From assembly GCA_004431415.1 (NCBI GenBank), contig QPMI01000593.1:124001-188000 (forward strand): a stretch of 64,000 nucleotides of DNA, written 5' to 3'. Shown here piece after piece: positions 9,701 through 21,599 of the stretch. The notes under the pieces were generated by a model that ran no database searches, was not told the DNA's origin, and saw nothing but the letters and a program-made list of their open reading frames with translations. A program made the translations under genes and the position numbers. The stretch is from Cyanophora paradoxa. Its lineage: Eukaryota; Glaucocystophyceae; Cyanophorales; Cyanophoraceae. Position 1 is the first letter of the stretch, and every line of letters starts with the position of its first letter.

Positions 9701-12700
9701 GCCGCCGGATGCGCGCCTCGGCCGCCGCCTCCAGCGTCGCCGGGAGCTCGCCCACCTCGCGCGGCAGCGGCGCGCCCTCCGGCAGCTGCGAGCGCCTCAG
9801 CGTCCCACCCGAACCCAAGCAAGAAGATGGACGGCGGACCTCGAGGAGCTTTTTGAGGTCGGGGAGCGTGTCGCGGAGGTGGAAGGCGATGAGCTCGGCC
9901 AGGAGGGCGACGCCGCCGCTGGCCGCCCAGACCGCCGAGCCGAGGGCCCCCGGGACGCGCGGGACCTGCAGGCGCAGCGCCACCAGCGAAGCGGTGTCCG
10001 CCAGCGGCAGCGCCGGCAGCCGCACGGCCGCCACGTCCCGCCCGTGCTGCCGCCGGCGCGTCAGAGGAGGAGGAGGAGGAGGAGGAGCGCGGGCGGCGCA
10101 CGAGGGTGAGGGAGGCGGCGGCGCGGCCGAGGGGCGAGCGGCGGCCCGGGGCGGTCTCGCCGAGGACCGGCCGGCGCGTGGCGACGACCGCGAGTAGGGC
10201 GCCGCAGCGCTTGAGTGCGGCCTCGAGGAGGGCGGCCGAGGGCCCGTCCAGGCGGGAGGCGTCCCCGTCGAGCAGGACGAGCAGCGGGGCGTCCGCAGAG
10301 GCGTGCTCGAGGAGCCGCACGGCCGCCTCGCGCGCCGCGTCCTCCCGCGCCTCGCGGCGCATGCCCCGCGTGAACTCGGACTCCTCCGCCTCGGCCAGAT
10401 CGGGCGGGAGGAGGTCCGCCAGCAGCGGGGCGAGGCGCCAGAGGTCCGGGTTCGCGCGGAAGAACTCGCTCTCCGGCACGAAGAGCGGCCGCGGCGCCCG
10501 CTCCCGCTCCCGCTCCCGCTCGCGGTCCCGGTCACCGGGGGCCGCCTCGACGGACAGGTCGACCACGGTGCTGAGGGCGCCGTGGCCGGCGGCGCGGGGC
10601 GGCGCGGCGGCGGCCTCCTCGGCCCCGCAGAGGGCGGCCAGGTCGGCCAGGGCGCCGGTGAAGGCGGGGAGGGCGAGGAGCTGGCGGAAGACGGCGCGCC
10701 AGGGGCCGTAGGGCGCCGGCGGGAGCCGCACGGCGCTGGCTGAGGTCCAAGGCGGGCAGGCGGGCGGGGCCGGGGGGAGCTCGCCCCGCGCGCAGCGCTG
10801 GAGGAGCGCGCCGGCGAGGCGGCCGAGCTCGTCGAGGAGGCGGGTCTTGCCGGAGCCCTCGGGGCCCTCGACGAGGACGAGGCCGCCCCGCCCGCCCCGC
10901 AGCAGCGCCGCCAGGTGCTCCCCAGCGCCGCCGACTCGCCGGCGCGCCCGACGAGGCGCTCCTTCGGGGGCGGGCCCGCCACCTCCACCGTCGCCGCGTG
11001 CCAGAGCGCCCGGTGGCACACCGTCTCGCTGTGCAGCCGGCCCCGCACCGCCGCCGCCCCGTCCCCCGCGTCCGGGATCGACGCCTGCTCGAAGCGCACG
11101 GCGCTCCCGGCGCCCACGCGCGTCGCCTCGTCGCAGAGCACCTGCGCGCGGGCGCCGGGCTTAGGGGCGGGCGGCGGGGCCATGAAACGGCTGCCGCTTG
11201 CGGGGCCGCACCTCGTCACGGGACGCCTCGAGTAGGCGCGAGGCGAGGGCGACGGCGCGGCCGACGAGCCCGTAGGAGCGGCGCAGGTCCGTGCCCACCG
11301 GGAACTGAGCGACGAGGCCCGTCCCGACGCCGGCCGAGGCCCTGCCGCGCGCTTCAGTCGCGGGCGGGGGCGGGCGGGCGGGCGGGCGGCGCTGGACACT
11401 GCGCCGCACCGCATGCCGATGTCCCGGAGGCGCTGGCGAGCCTCAAGGACCGCGCCGACGGCGCGCGCGGCCTGCGCGCGGGCGCCGGAGTCAGGGAACG
11501 GGAGAGGGGAGCGGCCGCCCGGGTGAGTCGGGCGCACGGGGGACTGCAGGCGCCCCTGGCGCGCCGAGTGCGGGCCGTCGCCGCCGCCCGCGAACGGGAG
11601 GAAGACCGACTTGGCGTGCGTCTGAGGCGAGCGCGTCTGAGCCAGGAAAGGAAATCAAAGGAAAGGAAAGGAAAGAAGGGGGGGACCTCGGGAGAGACGG
11701 AGCGGAAGTCGTTCCCGAACTCGTCGCCCTGCCTCGGCGCTGAGCGGGGGGCAGAGGATGAGGAGAAGGGAGGGGCGGGGCACCTCGACCTCCATGGAGT
11801 CGTCCACCGCCAGGCCCGAGGGCGACGGCGAGTGGGGGACCTGCGCCGGCGCGCGCGGGAGAGTGAGCGGAGCGCGGGCCGCCCTGTGCACGCGGGGTGG
11901 GCGGACCGGGGAGATGTGCGCGAAGGGGTGGTGCCCCGAGCCCGGGGCGAACGGGATGCCGGGGGTGCGCCCGTGCAGCTCGAAGCTGCGCGCGGGGCCG
12001 GTCCGTGAGCCGCGCGGGGCGGGCGGCCGGGGCAGGAGGAGGGCAGGCGCGCCTGGCCACAAGGAACCCGTCCCCGTTCGGATCGACCGAGAAGGATCGC
12101 ATCGTCCCGTCGTAGTGCTCGAGCGCGCTGCGGAGGAGGTGTGAGCGGTTGGACGGGGCCGGCGGGGCGGCCGGCGAGGCGGGAACCTGTGGACGGCGCG
12201 CAGGGCGGCCTCGGCGGAGAGAGCGGCCTCACGGGCGAAGCGCTGGTCCCCAGACGCGAGGGCCTCGTGGAGCGAGGGTGGGTGGCACGAGACGCGCAGG
12301 TAGACCACAGAGGTCAGGGAGCCCTCGGCCGCCCAGCTCTGCAGCGGCGCCAGCGACGCGGCCGACGCGGCGCGCGCCATGAACACCGCCGGCATGTACG
12401 GCCGGAGCGCGCGCCCCAGGTGCGGCGCGTCCCGGGCGTTGGGCGGGTAGAGATCGGCGGGGAAAGGCGGCGCGGGGTGGAGGAAGGCAGATGGAAGAAC
12501 GGAGTCAACGTGGAAGTGCCCCCCGTGGCCCGAGCGGCCGGAGAAGAAGGAAAGGGCTGACAGGACGCCCCACGCCCGCGAACAGACGACGAGGCCGCCG
12601 GCCGGCGGGGTCGGCGCGCGGCGCGGCGACGCCGGTTTCGAAGAGGAGGAAGGCTGCACAGAGGCGGTGTGGTAGAGCGGATCGCCTTCGTCGTCCAGCG

Positions 12701-13326
12701 CCTTCGGGAAAGGCGCGGAGGGCTCCGGGTGCGGGAAGCCCATCTGGTGCAAGCGCGCCAGCGGATCTCCCGCGAGGATAGCCACACGGCGGTCCCCGTC
12801 TGCATCCAAGTCCACGACGGAGAGCGGCCCGAAGGAGAGACCGATCCAGACTCCGAGCGAGACGCCCGGGGCGAGATCGAAGCGGGGGTGGCATTCCCGA
12901 AGCACGGCCGCGCACGCCCCTGCACGTTCGATGAGCCTCGCTGAGATCTCGTCTCCCCCTCCACGCTGCACTGCACGCTCCGCCCAGAGAGCCGTCACAG
13001 TCCCGTGCGAAAGAGCTGCCGAAGGGGGCGGCGGTAAGAAGGCGTCAGATAGTCGGGAAAGACCTCGCCGCACCGTCCAGGGACCAAACGTCCGCGCCCC
13101 ACTGCTGGAGGGTCGAAACGAAGTCTCCGAACAGTGCATTGAGTGCGGCCCGAGCGGCGTCCAGGTGAACGCCACGAGAAAGCTTATCTGCAGGGGCAAA
13201 TGCGTCTAGAGCTGCTGACAAGCCAGGGATCTCGACGTGAAGCACGGCCGCCGCAAGCGCCGCATCGCTACACCAGAACCGCAAGACGGGGCCGCACGTC
13301 AGCCCCGAGTCGAAAGGGCCAGGCAA
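6742..13326 (-). CDS. Soluble adenylyl cyclase-like protein with degenerate cyclase domains
   Basis: Domain order matches the soluble adenylyl cyclase (ADCY10) family: two class III cyclase-like domains, an STAND/AAA-type NTPase, then TPR-like helices. C1 reads AAVLHVEIPGLSAALD (near 13215-13245), FGDFVSTLQQWGADVWSLD, then after a 56-57-nt intron ALSHGTVTALWAE, SLGVWIGLSFGPLSVVDL and RVAILAGDPLARLHQM. Relative to the family DISGF and KFAGD motifs both metal-binding Asp positions are lost (E in VEIPG; SHG for AGD). C2 has VYLRVSCHPPSLHEAL, SVDPNGDGFLV and VGTGLVAQFPVGTDLRRSYG (near 11280-11340). The NTPase has P-loop GPEGSGKT (near 10850-10870) and LLVLLDGD (near 10270). FRHECVWAAAYGRIDAAR and C-terminal LGVLYASSGRLAEAKRQW are TPR-linked. 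The stop is TAG at 6742-6744. No ATG could be found for the first exon, so the 5' end is approximate and an upstream exon is likely. Confidence 0.8.
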
Positions 13327-13892
13327 GAGCTACGCACCACGTGCAGTTCACCTCCAGCTGCCTGCATAAGAGCTGCGGCAAGTGTGCCGCAAGGAGGGGC
13401 GACATCGGGGCCGATTCGCCGTCGTGCTGTGCACCGCTACAGCGATCTCATGGCCGCTATTTACTTCGCTTTGGGCCACCTAGCGGGTGGCAGCGCGCAC
13501 TGGCCGGCAGCAGGCTGCACGCTAGGGGGGTACGCATGCGCCGCTATTGGCCTCCGGATCCGATGCGCTTGCAAGTTGCACCTGTTGCAAGCTCGTGCCG
13601 AGCACTGCCGATCGAAAAAGCTTTAAGTGGCGATGTCCGTTGCCAAAAGCTTTATGTTGCACTTGAGCTTTCCGGATCCGTCGGCTGAGCTCGAGAAGAT
13701 CGAACCATCGCCCTCTAGATCTCCGTGATTTATGAGCCGCTGCTCAGCGTCTGCTGATTATCAAAGTATGAAACTGCTCGTATTGTGCAAATTCGTAACC
13801 TACAACTCCCCTCGCAGAAAAAAAAGCGGGGAGCACTAATAGCTACAGATCTAGACGCGCGGGCATTGGAAAAAAAGAGGGAGGGGCGCAGG
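13327..13892. other. Gene-free interval upstream of the sAC-like gene
   Basis: This separates the 5' end of the cyclase-like gene from the 3' end of the next minus-strand gene. It contains AT-richer DNA with repeated AAAGCTTT-like words near 13615-13660. A missing first exon of the cyclase-like gene may lie here: ATG near 13367 gives MQAAGGELHV before a GTGCG donor, but the phase does not fit the next exon. Confidence 0.4.
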
Positions 13893-16800
13893 TTAGCGGC
13901 CGGCGGGGGTGGGCGGCGTGACGATGAGGCCCGGCACCCCGGGCCCCGTCCCCACCAGGCCGAGGACGGAGGCCCGGCGGTGGCCCCGGGTCCGCGCCGC
14001 GCTCCCGGCCCCCGGCTCGCCGCCCGTGCTCTTGCGGCGAGCGCGCGAGGCGGCCGGCCGGGGCTCCATGAGCGGGATGCGGGGCACCGCCAGCAGGCCC
14101 TGCGGCGCCCTCGCCGAGTCAGTGGGCGACTCCCGAGGGCGGGCGCGGCGGGCCCCGCGGCTCGCCTTGTCGTCCGCGTGGCGGTGCGAGGGCTCCGTCG
14201 AGTACTCGTACCCCCCCTCGCCGTCGCCCCCGGGGGGCCCCTCGGCCTGGATCGACGGCACCAGCGGCGCCGGCGGCCTCTCGTCGCGGTCGGGCACGTA
14301 GGCGCCCGACGTCACGCGCGACGCCGCCTCCGCCAGCCCCGCGATCGCCGAGAGCTGTACCCCCCGGCTCAGTCAGTTGGGGGGGGGGGTGAAGCGGGGC
14401 GGGGCGGAGGGCACCGAGGAGGAGAGGTTGAGGAAGCCCATGGCGTCGGTGGCGGCGGAGGCGCCCCCGCCCCCGCCCGAGTCAAGCGAGAGCCGAGGCA
14501 CGAAGGGGGCCCCCGCGCTCGGCCCCGCCCCCGCCGCCGCGATGTCGATGACCTGCGTGCGGCGGTCGGGCGAAAGCTGAAGCAGACTGCTGAACCGCTT
14601 CCCCGAAGGCGGGGGCGGGGGCGGGGGCGGCGCACGGTCTTGGTGCCGGAGGAGTGGGCGGCCCGCAGGAGGCGTCCCAGCACGTCGGACGGGTTCGCCG
14701 CGGGCGCCGGCGAGGGCGCCGGCGAGGGCGAGGGCGAGGGCGCCGCGGAGGGGGCCCGGGGCGGGAGGAGGCCCTGGAAGGAGGCGGAGGAGCCCGGAAG
14801 GGGCGGCGGGCTGGCGGCGGAGGAGGACGAGGAGGAGGCTTCGGCTTCGACGGCGGGGGCGGGGCCGGGCGGCGGCGGGCGGCGCCGGCGGCGAAGGCAG
14901 CGAGCTCGAGCAGGTCGGCGGGGGTGGGGCCTCCAGCGCGGCCGCCGCGACCGCCGCCGGGTCGCTGCTGCTGCGCGGCACGCCCCGCGCCCGCCGCGTG
15001 GAGCGGTGCGAGCGCGACCGGGAGCGCTGGGAGCGCCGGGAGCGGCCCGAGCGGCCCGAGCGGACGGAGCGGGTGCCCTCGGAGGCGGCGGCCGCGGCCG
15101 CCCCGGCTCGACCGAGGAGGCCCGCGAGGAGGCGGCCGAGGAGGCGGCCGAGGAGGGGTACGAGGATCCGTCGGACTCGAGGCCCGAGTCCCAGCCGGAG
15201 CCGGCCAGCCGCTCCCGCCGCGCCGCGAGCTCCCCCTCGATGTCCCCGAACGACCGCCGCCGCGCCGGCGCCCGCGCCGGGCCCTTCCCTCCGCCTTCTC
15301 GCCGGCGCCCTCCGCGGGCTGGGCCCCGGACCTCGCGGCAGCGGCGCCGGCGGCCCGCGCCCGGCCGGCGATCTTCACGCCGAGCATGACGGAGAAGGCC
15401 ACGCCGGGCAGGCTCTTAGAGGGCGGCGGGAGGGACCGCCGCCGGGCCGCCGGGTCCGCCGCCGGGGGCGCCGCCGCCGGCGCAGGCTTGGCGCCTGCCT
15501 CCGCTTTGCCTCGGGCGCGGCGCCTTCGGCCGCCAGAGAGGCGCGGCGCCGCTCGCGGCGGCGGCGGCGCGCCTCGTCCTCGTCGTCGCCCTCGGCGGCG
15601 CCTGAGCCGCCGCGGGAGCGGAGGGCGGCGGTCGCCTGCAGGAGCGGCCGGAGCATCTTGAGGGTCGCGAAGGCCGACTCGGGGAGGGAGATGTGGTCCG
15701 AGTAGGGGCTCGACTGGAGGTCGGGCTTGGGGACGACGAGGCCGGCGCCAGAGAGGCCGGCGGGCCCCGCGGAGGAGGAGGAGAGGGAGGCCGAGGCGGC
15801 GGAGGCCGAGGCGAGGGAGCGCGAGCCCGTGTTCTTCGACGAGTCGAAGTGCACCTGCGAAGGCGTCAGTGCGGGCGGCAGGCGGGGCGGGGGGCGGGGC
15901 GGCGGGCGGCCGCGCCTGCTTGGAGGGGCTGCGGGGCGGGCTGTCCCTGTCCCTGGGGGACGAAGGGCCGTCGCCGCGGGCCTCCTGCACCGAGAGGCGG
16001 TGCCGGGTGGCGAGCCGGGAGGGCGACGCGTGCTCCTCCTCCTCGGGCGCCGGCCCCGGCGGCGAGGGCGGCCGCGTCGTCGAGGGCGACGTGATGACGG
16101 GCGCCCGGAAGGGGCAGGGGGCGGCCGGGGGGCGGCACGGGCTGGCGGCGAGCGGGGGCAGCGGGGAGCCCCGGAGCGGGGGCGAGTCGGAGGGCTCGGG
16201 GTGCGCGAGGGCGGGGAGGGGCGGGGAGCCCGGCAGCGGGGTGAGGGTCTGGATGGCGAGCCGCGGGCTGCCGAGGGGGCTCGGCCCCACGGGCGAGTGC
16301 GACGGGGAGCGCCGCTCGAGGGCGAAGGGAACGGAGGCGTCCAGGCTGCCGCGGCGGCGGGCCAGGGCCGGGGAGCCGGCGACGCGGGTGACTGCGGGTC
16401 CCAGGCCCAGGGCCGGGGACGGGGACGGGGACGGGGCCGGCGGGGCGGCGGGGCGGGGCAGGAGGGGCTGCACGGCGGGGGAGGGGACCTGTAGCTGGAG
16501 GGCCGAGATGGTGTCCGAGGAGGGCCGCCGCCCCAGCGCCGACGCCGCCGCCGCCGCCGTTATCGCCGGCTGCGGGGGCGGCCTTGGGTTCGAGGAGGAG
16601 GAGGACGAGGAGGCGGTGGCGGAGCCGCGCGCGGGGCCGAGGGCGCCGAGGGAGGACGGCGGGGTCGGCTGCGGCAGGGAGGGCGGCGTCGCCGACCCGA
16701 TGGAGGAGTGCGACTGCGGCGCCTGCAGCGCCGGCAGGTTGCGCGGCCGCGCCGGCGCAGCCGGCTCGCCGCCGGGGCCCGGGCGGGCGGAGTAGGGGAC

Positions 16801-17890
16801 GGCGGGTCGCGCTCGGTGAGGGGCGAGGCGGCGGCGAGGGCGGCGACCGCTGCGAGGACCTCGCTGTTCCGCCTGCGGTAATCGGGCACCGGCAGCTCGT
16901 CCCGCTCCCGCCCCTCGAAGCGCGCCTCCGGCGCCGGCGCCGGGCCCGGCGCGCCGGCGTCGAGCTTCGGGGACGGCGGCTCCTGCAGCACAGTCGCCAG
17001 CGAGCGCCGTCGCTGCCGCGCCTCCTCCGGCGGCGCCGGCCCGCTCGCTTGGAACGAGCTCCCGAGGCCGGCCCCCCCGGGGCGGGGCGCGGCCGTGGGG
17101 CGGGACGGCTGCGGCCCCGGCTGGACGTTGACGTTGATCGCTAGCGTCCTGTGCACGCTGCGGGGCCGGGGAAAGGAAGGGGAAAGGTGTTAGAAAGGGA
17201 AGAAAGCCGTAGCTATCTCGTTCGCACCGGCGACGGTCGACCAGTTGATCGGAGGCCGTCCCCGCTAAGTGGGACTCGTCGACGGGGGCGGGCGGGTCCA
17301 GGCTGCGGGCCGGCGGCGCTTGCTACGAGGATACGCGCCCTAGGAGAACAGCGCTCGGGCGACGCACCTGGGACTGCTCCCCAGCCACGCGGTGATGCGG
17401 CGGCGATCCGAGGTCTCGTCGCAGCTGTTGGCGCGCCGGAAGTCGAGCGCGGCTGCGGGCCGCCCAGGCTCGTCTTCGTCGGTCACTGTGTAGCCTGCAT
17501 CGTCGCCGGCGCCATCGTCTCCGTCCCTAGTGTAGTCGTGCAGGACGATCCTGCCCTTCAAGGAAACCTTCGGCAGCCGAGACGGCGTTGACAGGGTCGG
17601 CGGCGAAGGGGGCGTTGGCAAGGTATGCCTGATAGGTCGCAGGAGCGAGGCTTCAGAGCCCGGACCAGCCCGGCTGCGACAAGGGGGGCCTTCACTATAC
17701 CTTCGCCCGATCGTGGTGCTGGAGCCTTCGCCAGGGACCTGTGCGCCTCCCTGGTTAGTCGGGCGCACTAGATATGTCTGAGTGCCGGCCTCACCGGGTC
17801 GTGGGGCTCGCTGATGACCCGCCTAACGCTCTTTGGCCGCGGCACGCCGCGCCCGCCCGCAGCTCCCGCGGGCGAGGCAGTCTCCATCAT
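13893..17890 (-). CDS. Large Ser/Arg/Pro-rich low-complexity protein
   Basis: No domain is recognised. Tandem ATGs at 17890 and 17887 start (M)METASPAGAAGGRGVPRPK. Exon 1 ends at 17769 and joins at an acceptor near 17675 to RAGPGSEASLLRPIRH, restoring frame, then LPKVSLKGRIVLHDYTRD and DDAGYTVTDEDEPGR. A further intron leads to SVHRTLAINVNVQPGPQPS (about 17150). Most of the rest is disordered: Ser-Pro-rich SPLGSPRLAIQTLTPLPG near 16270-16230, PYSDHISLPESAFATLKMLR near 15650-15710, FSVMLGVKIAGRA near 15370-15400, an RSGRSGRSRRSQRSRSRSHR stretch near 15000-15060, NPSDVLGRLLRAAHSSGTK near 14630-14690, and a C-terminal VPRIPLMEPR with stop at 13893. The many Ser-Pro sites and Arg-Ser dipeptides suggest a phosphoprotein, perhaps nuclear, but that is inference only. 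Exon borders in the GC-rich middle are uncertain. Confidence 0.55.
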
Positions 17891-18426
17891 CGATCGCTGC
17901 TACTCACTGCATACGTGCGGCTTGTACGCTTCCCACTGTACCGCTCTCGGCTGGACAGCAAGCTGGGATGAGCAAGCTTGCGACTGACTACTTCTGATCT
18001 TGTAAGCTGTTACTGCTTCTTCTTGCTCTTCAAGCCAGTGGGCCAGACTCGCCTGGGAGTCCGACCTCCGCTGGCCACGCGTCTCGAGCTCTGAGAGGGC
18101 GTACCCCGTGTCGCCATAGAGAAACCTTGAGCTCACAGCTAGCACACCGAGCACAGCGCGGCTAACCGCAGCATCTGCACCGCGTCCTTACGGCTGTGAG
18201 CGACACTCTGGTGTCAGCCCGAGTGGATGCGTCACGCTTGCGCGTGACGACGGCAGCTGCTGAGCAGCGTTCTTGACACCGCCGCGCGAGCAAAGACCGC
18301 CGCAGAAGCAGCGGCAGTGCCGGCGCCGACTTTCGCCGCCAGCTTCGCCGCCCGCGCCGGCTGCGGCGTCTGGCTGGAGACCAGCACGCGCGCCGCGCTG
18401 CTCGAGGGCGCCGATCTCGCCGGGTG
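17891..18426. promoter_or_regulatory. Divergent intergenic region, SR-rich gene / SLC25 carrier
   Basis: 536 bp lie between the ATG of the minus-strand SR-rich protein and the plus-strand carrier ATG, so both promoters should be here. GC content dips in the middle (17920-18020). No convincing TATA box or coding exon is seen. Confidence 0.4.
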
Positions 18427-20192
18427 ATGGCGGCGGGTATCGCAGGCCCGAGCGCCGCCCCCGCAGCTGGAGCTCACCAGCGCCGGCGCCGCGAGGTCCT
18501 CGCGGGGTCCGTTTCAGGCGCAATCACGCGGATGTGTGTGGCGCCGCTGGTGAGCGCCTTGTATTGCTCATTGTGGAGCGCCATTAGACCGCGTCCAGAG
18601 GCTGGGACTCATCGAGAGAGCGCAGGATGTCGTGAAGATTAGCATGCAGCTCAACCCCGATAAGGACCGCTGCTTCGTCTCGACTTCCAAGCGCATCTAC
18701 CGCGGAGGTGCAGCGCGCGCGCGCGCCTCTTTTCGCGCCTCGAAGCCCCTCCGCCTCAAATCTCCCGCGTCCAGGCGGCATCGTGTCCTTCTGGACGGGA
18801 AATCTCGCGGCAGAGTACCTATGGGCGTGTGCGCGCGTGCCGCCCTCCCCCGTCCCACTCCAGATGCCGCTGATGCCCGCCGCCCGCGCAGCGTACGCCG
18901 CTGTTCAGTTTGTGGTTTACAGCGAGCTGAAAACGACCGTCGATGTGCGCCCTTGCCCCGCCCCGCCCGGCCCGGCCCGGCCCGGCCCGGCCCGCCCGCT
19001 TGGGCCCGGCCCGCCTTTCGCTCACCAGTCCGAGCAGCGGATGCTACCCGCCGACTCGCGCTTCAAGCCGGCCGAGGCCCTCGTCTGCGGGGCCCTGGCC
19101 GGCGCCGTCGCCACCGCAGCCACGGTCCGCTTCGCCCCCCGCGCCCTGCCCGCGCCCGGTTCGCGCGTCGAGCGGGGAGCGCGTACGCAGTACCCCCTGG
19201 ACCTCGTCCGCACGCGGCTCGCCCGGCAGGCGGGCGACCTGCAGCGCCTCCAAAGCGTGCGCCCGGCCGGCCCCCGCCCCCGCCCCCGCCCCTCCCTCTC
19301 CTCCTCTCCGCGCGAGCGCCGCGCGCGCGCAGTCCGCGGCGCGCCCGACGTTCCGCCGGGTGTTCGAGGAGGTGAGGAGGGAGGGCCCCTGGATGCGCGG
19401 TTTCTTCCGCGGGCTCGCCCCGGCCCTCGGCCAGGTCCCCCATCCCTCCCCCCCTTCCCCCCCCCCCCCCCTCTCCCCCCTTCCCCCCGCTCTGACGCCG
19501 GGCCCGGGCAGATCGTACCCAGCGTCGCCCTCCACTTCTCGATATACGAGTCCATGAGGGCGGCCCTGGAAGCGGTAACCCCACACGCCCCGTCGGCGCC
19601 GCTTCGCCCTGCCCCACTGAGCCGCGGGGCCCCGGGCAGGCGGGGGGCGAGCGCAGCCGCGCCCTCGACAGCTCGTTCGCCGGCGCCGTCGCGGGGGCCA
19701 CCGCTAAGGCTGTCACGTACCCCTTCGACCTGGTGCTCATGTATCCCCCTCCGGCGCGCGCGCCGGCTCACGCTGGGACAGGTGAAGCGGCGCATGCAGG
19801 TGGAGTGGTCCTCGGCTGCCGTACCCGGGGCGGTTCGCCGTACCCGCAGCAGACTTCTTCGTCTTCTCTGACTCAGTGAGCCCGTCGCAGGCCGGCGGCG
19901 GGGGTACCGTCGCCTCGCGCATGCTCGCGATCGTGAGGGCCGAGGGCCCCCGGGGCCTCTTCCGGGGCCTGACCCCCGCCCTTGCGGTGCACGCCCTTTC
20001 CCCTTCGGGCCTCGCCCCCCGCGCCGCCTGTGGGCTCAGGCGCGGCGCGCGCAGAAAAGCGCGCTGGCGACGGGCCTGACCTTCTGCGTGCACGACGCCG
20101 TGTCCACCCTCCTCGTGAGCTGGGACGACCCGGCTGCAGCTGGCCGCGACGAACTGCAAGGGACATCGACATCGACAGCCCGCGGCCGGTGA
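18427..20192 (+). CDS. SLC25-family mitochondrial carrier
   Basis: A six-helix inner-membrane solute carrier. ATG at 18427 starts MAAGIAGPSAAPAAG. The first repeat reads EVLAGSVSGAITRMCVAPL, then a 76-nt intron (18550-18625), then DVVKISMQL, restoring the PxD-x-x-[KR] signature; GGIVSFWTGNLAAEYLW and YAAVQFVVYSELKT follow. The second repeat has FKPAEALVCGALAGAVATAA, an intron, YPLDLVRTRLARQ (near 19190), FRRVFEEVRREGPWMRGFFRG and PSVALHFSIYESMRAAL. The third has SSFAGAVAGATAKAVTYPFD, an intron at VKRRMQV, then EGPRGLFRGLTPAL and SALATGLTFCVHDAVSTLLV. The general layout resembles thiamine-pyrophosphate/CoA-type carriers, but substrate contacts cannot be assigned. Stop TGA is at 20190-20192. 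A 15-nt C run sits in an intron (19457-19471). Confidence 0.9.
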
Positions 20193-21017
20193 CGCCGACG
20201 CGCATCGATATCCTTCCCAACGCTGCCGATGCGCGTGCGCGTTGCGCGATGCGGGCATATAGAGGCCTTCGGGCCTAGGCCTTCGGGCCGAGGGACAAGT
20301 AGCTGGCCGCCGTGCCACGGTGCCTACAGCTAGCTAGCCATGTAGCTACTAGGCTACTAGGCTACGTATACAGTCCCTTGGATTCCAGAACCTTGCCCGG
20401 ATCCGGATCGACCGGGCAACCGCAGCACAGTACAGGACAGCCGATGACTTCGTAATGCAGTAGGAGTCGACGCTAGTAAATAGCTGCACTGCGGCAGGAA
20501 ACGACCGTCGGACGTTGACGTCTGTCCCGTGGCCCAGCAGCTATAAACGTGCACGTTCGCAGAAGCCCGGCCCCAGCCTGGCAGAGGCCGGGCCCAGGAG
20601 GGACTGCACTGGCAGCTACCATGCCGGCGCCCACGGCCAGCTGCAGCTGAAGCCAGCTGCGCATGCAGGCGGCGGCACTGCGGCAGGCCACGCGCACGCT
20701 AGCGCTCAGCGGCTCCTAGGCAAGCCTGCCGCCGCTGCCGGCGCCACCCAGGCCCCCGAATTCGAAGGCGCCGCTGCTGCTGTGGAGAGGCCAGTTCGCT
20801 TAATTATAAGAGGGAACTTCGCGGAAGCGCTCTGAATTAATATTCAAAACGCCCACGAAAGGGGCTCTACTGGCTCAGGGCCCAGGCCTGCCTAGGACGA
20901 CGAGCCTAGCTAGCTGCAGCCTGCAGCTGCAGCCCGCAGCCGAGTTTCCTTTCACGAAACACGCGCGCAAGCTGGGTCAGTTCGCTGAAGAGGAAAACGC
21001 TCGGAAACGCCCACGCA
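20193..21017. other. Gene-free interval before the tRNA inverted repeat
   Basis: No coding exon is recognised. It contains GACCGTCGGAC at 20503-20513, CTGCAG/GCAGCTGC-rich words, an AATTAATATTC word near 20825, and from about 20890 a diverged outer extension of the inverted repeat that resembles 32252-32385. Confidence 0.5.
20503..20513 (+). repeat. Dispersed 11-bp motif GACCGTCGGAC (site 2 of 6)
   Basis: Exact copy in gene-free DNA, followed by GTTGACGTC. See the entry at 5967. Confidence 0.75.
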
Positions 21018-21046
21018 AAGGGGCCCCGGCAGGGGAAAAGGCAAAC

Positions 21047-21118
21047 GCTCCTGCCTGGGCTCGAACCAGGGACCTTTCGGTTAACAGCCGAACGCTCTAC
21101 CGGCTGAGCCACAAGAGC
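21047..21118 (-). tRNA. tRNA-Asn (GTT)
   Basis: 72 nt. The acceptor stem GCTCTTG pairs with CAGGAGC (one T-G), the D arm contains GGCTCAGCCGGTAGAGC, and stem TTCGG/CCGAA encloses loop CTGTTAA with anticodon GTT. The T arm is CCTGGTTCGAGCCCAGG. It has no intron and no encoded CCA. It is identical to the three other copies in the window. Confidence 0.97.
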
Positions 21119-21452
21119 TTGAAAAATTCGCGATCCCGTCAGGGTCCGCGTCCGGTCGCCGGCCCAGGCCGCACAACCGATCGCGCCGGCGCGCGCCGCG
21201 GCCGGCGCCGCTCGCGGCCGCGCCGCGCGGCGGTTGATCATGAGCGGCTCTCCTAGGCATGCCGCGGGCCGCAGAGCGGCGCAGACTGCCCGCAGCTGCA
21301 GAGTCACCCCTTAAGCTCAAGCGCTAGCTAGCTAGCTAGCTATAGCCTAGCTATAGTACTGCGCGCGGCCCGCGGCCGCGGGATCCCTGAGCGGGCCGGG
21401 CCCGGGGCGAAAAGGGCGAATTCGAGAGGGCGGAGGGGAGAAAGGGGCAAAC

Positions 21453-21524
21453 GCTCCTGCCTGGGCTCGAACCAGGGACCTTTCGGTTAACAGCCGAACG
21501 CTCTACCGGCTGAGCCACAAGAGC
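21453..21524 (-). tRNA. tRNA-Asn (GTT)
   Basis: Identical in sequence and fold to the copy at 21047-21118 and in tandem with it, 406 bp away. The upstream 70 bp differ from the other copy by one base (GGACCCGGACC against GGACGCGGACC). Confidence 0.97.
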
Positions 21525-21599
21525 TTGAAAAATTCGCGATCCCGTCAGGGTCCGGGTCCGGTCGCCGGCCCAGGCCGCACAACCGATCGCGCCGGCGCC

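Larger units (their letters stand above)
21018..21599. repeat. Left arm of 0.58-kb tRNA-Asn inverted repeat
   Basis: By eye the reverse complement matches 31668-32251 with essentially no difference over about 550 bp, including two tRNA-Asn genes spaced 406 bp apart and the 334 bp between them. Weaker similarity continues outward to about 20890. Within the arm, about 70 bp of 5' flank (CGATCGG to TTTTTCAA) plus the tRNA is itself duplicated. Spacer between arms is about 10.07 kb. Confidence 0.9.

Noticed and set aside
7743-11537. 1264-codon minus-strand open frame taken as one protein
   Set aside because: It is an alternative frame running through several exons and introns of the cyclase-like gene; conserved motifs alternate between it and neighbouring frames.
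12931-13209. Plus-strand 92-codon frame
   Set aside because: Antisense to the C1 cyclase exons, with no recognisable domain.
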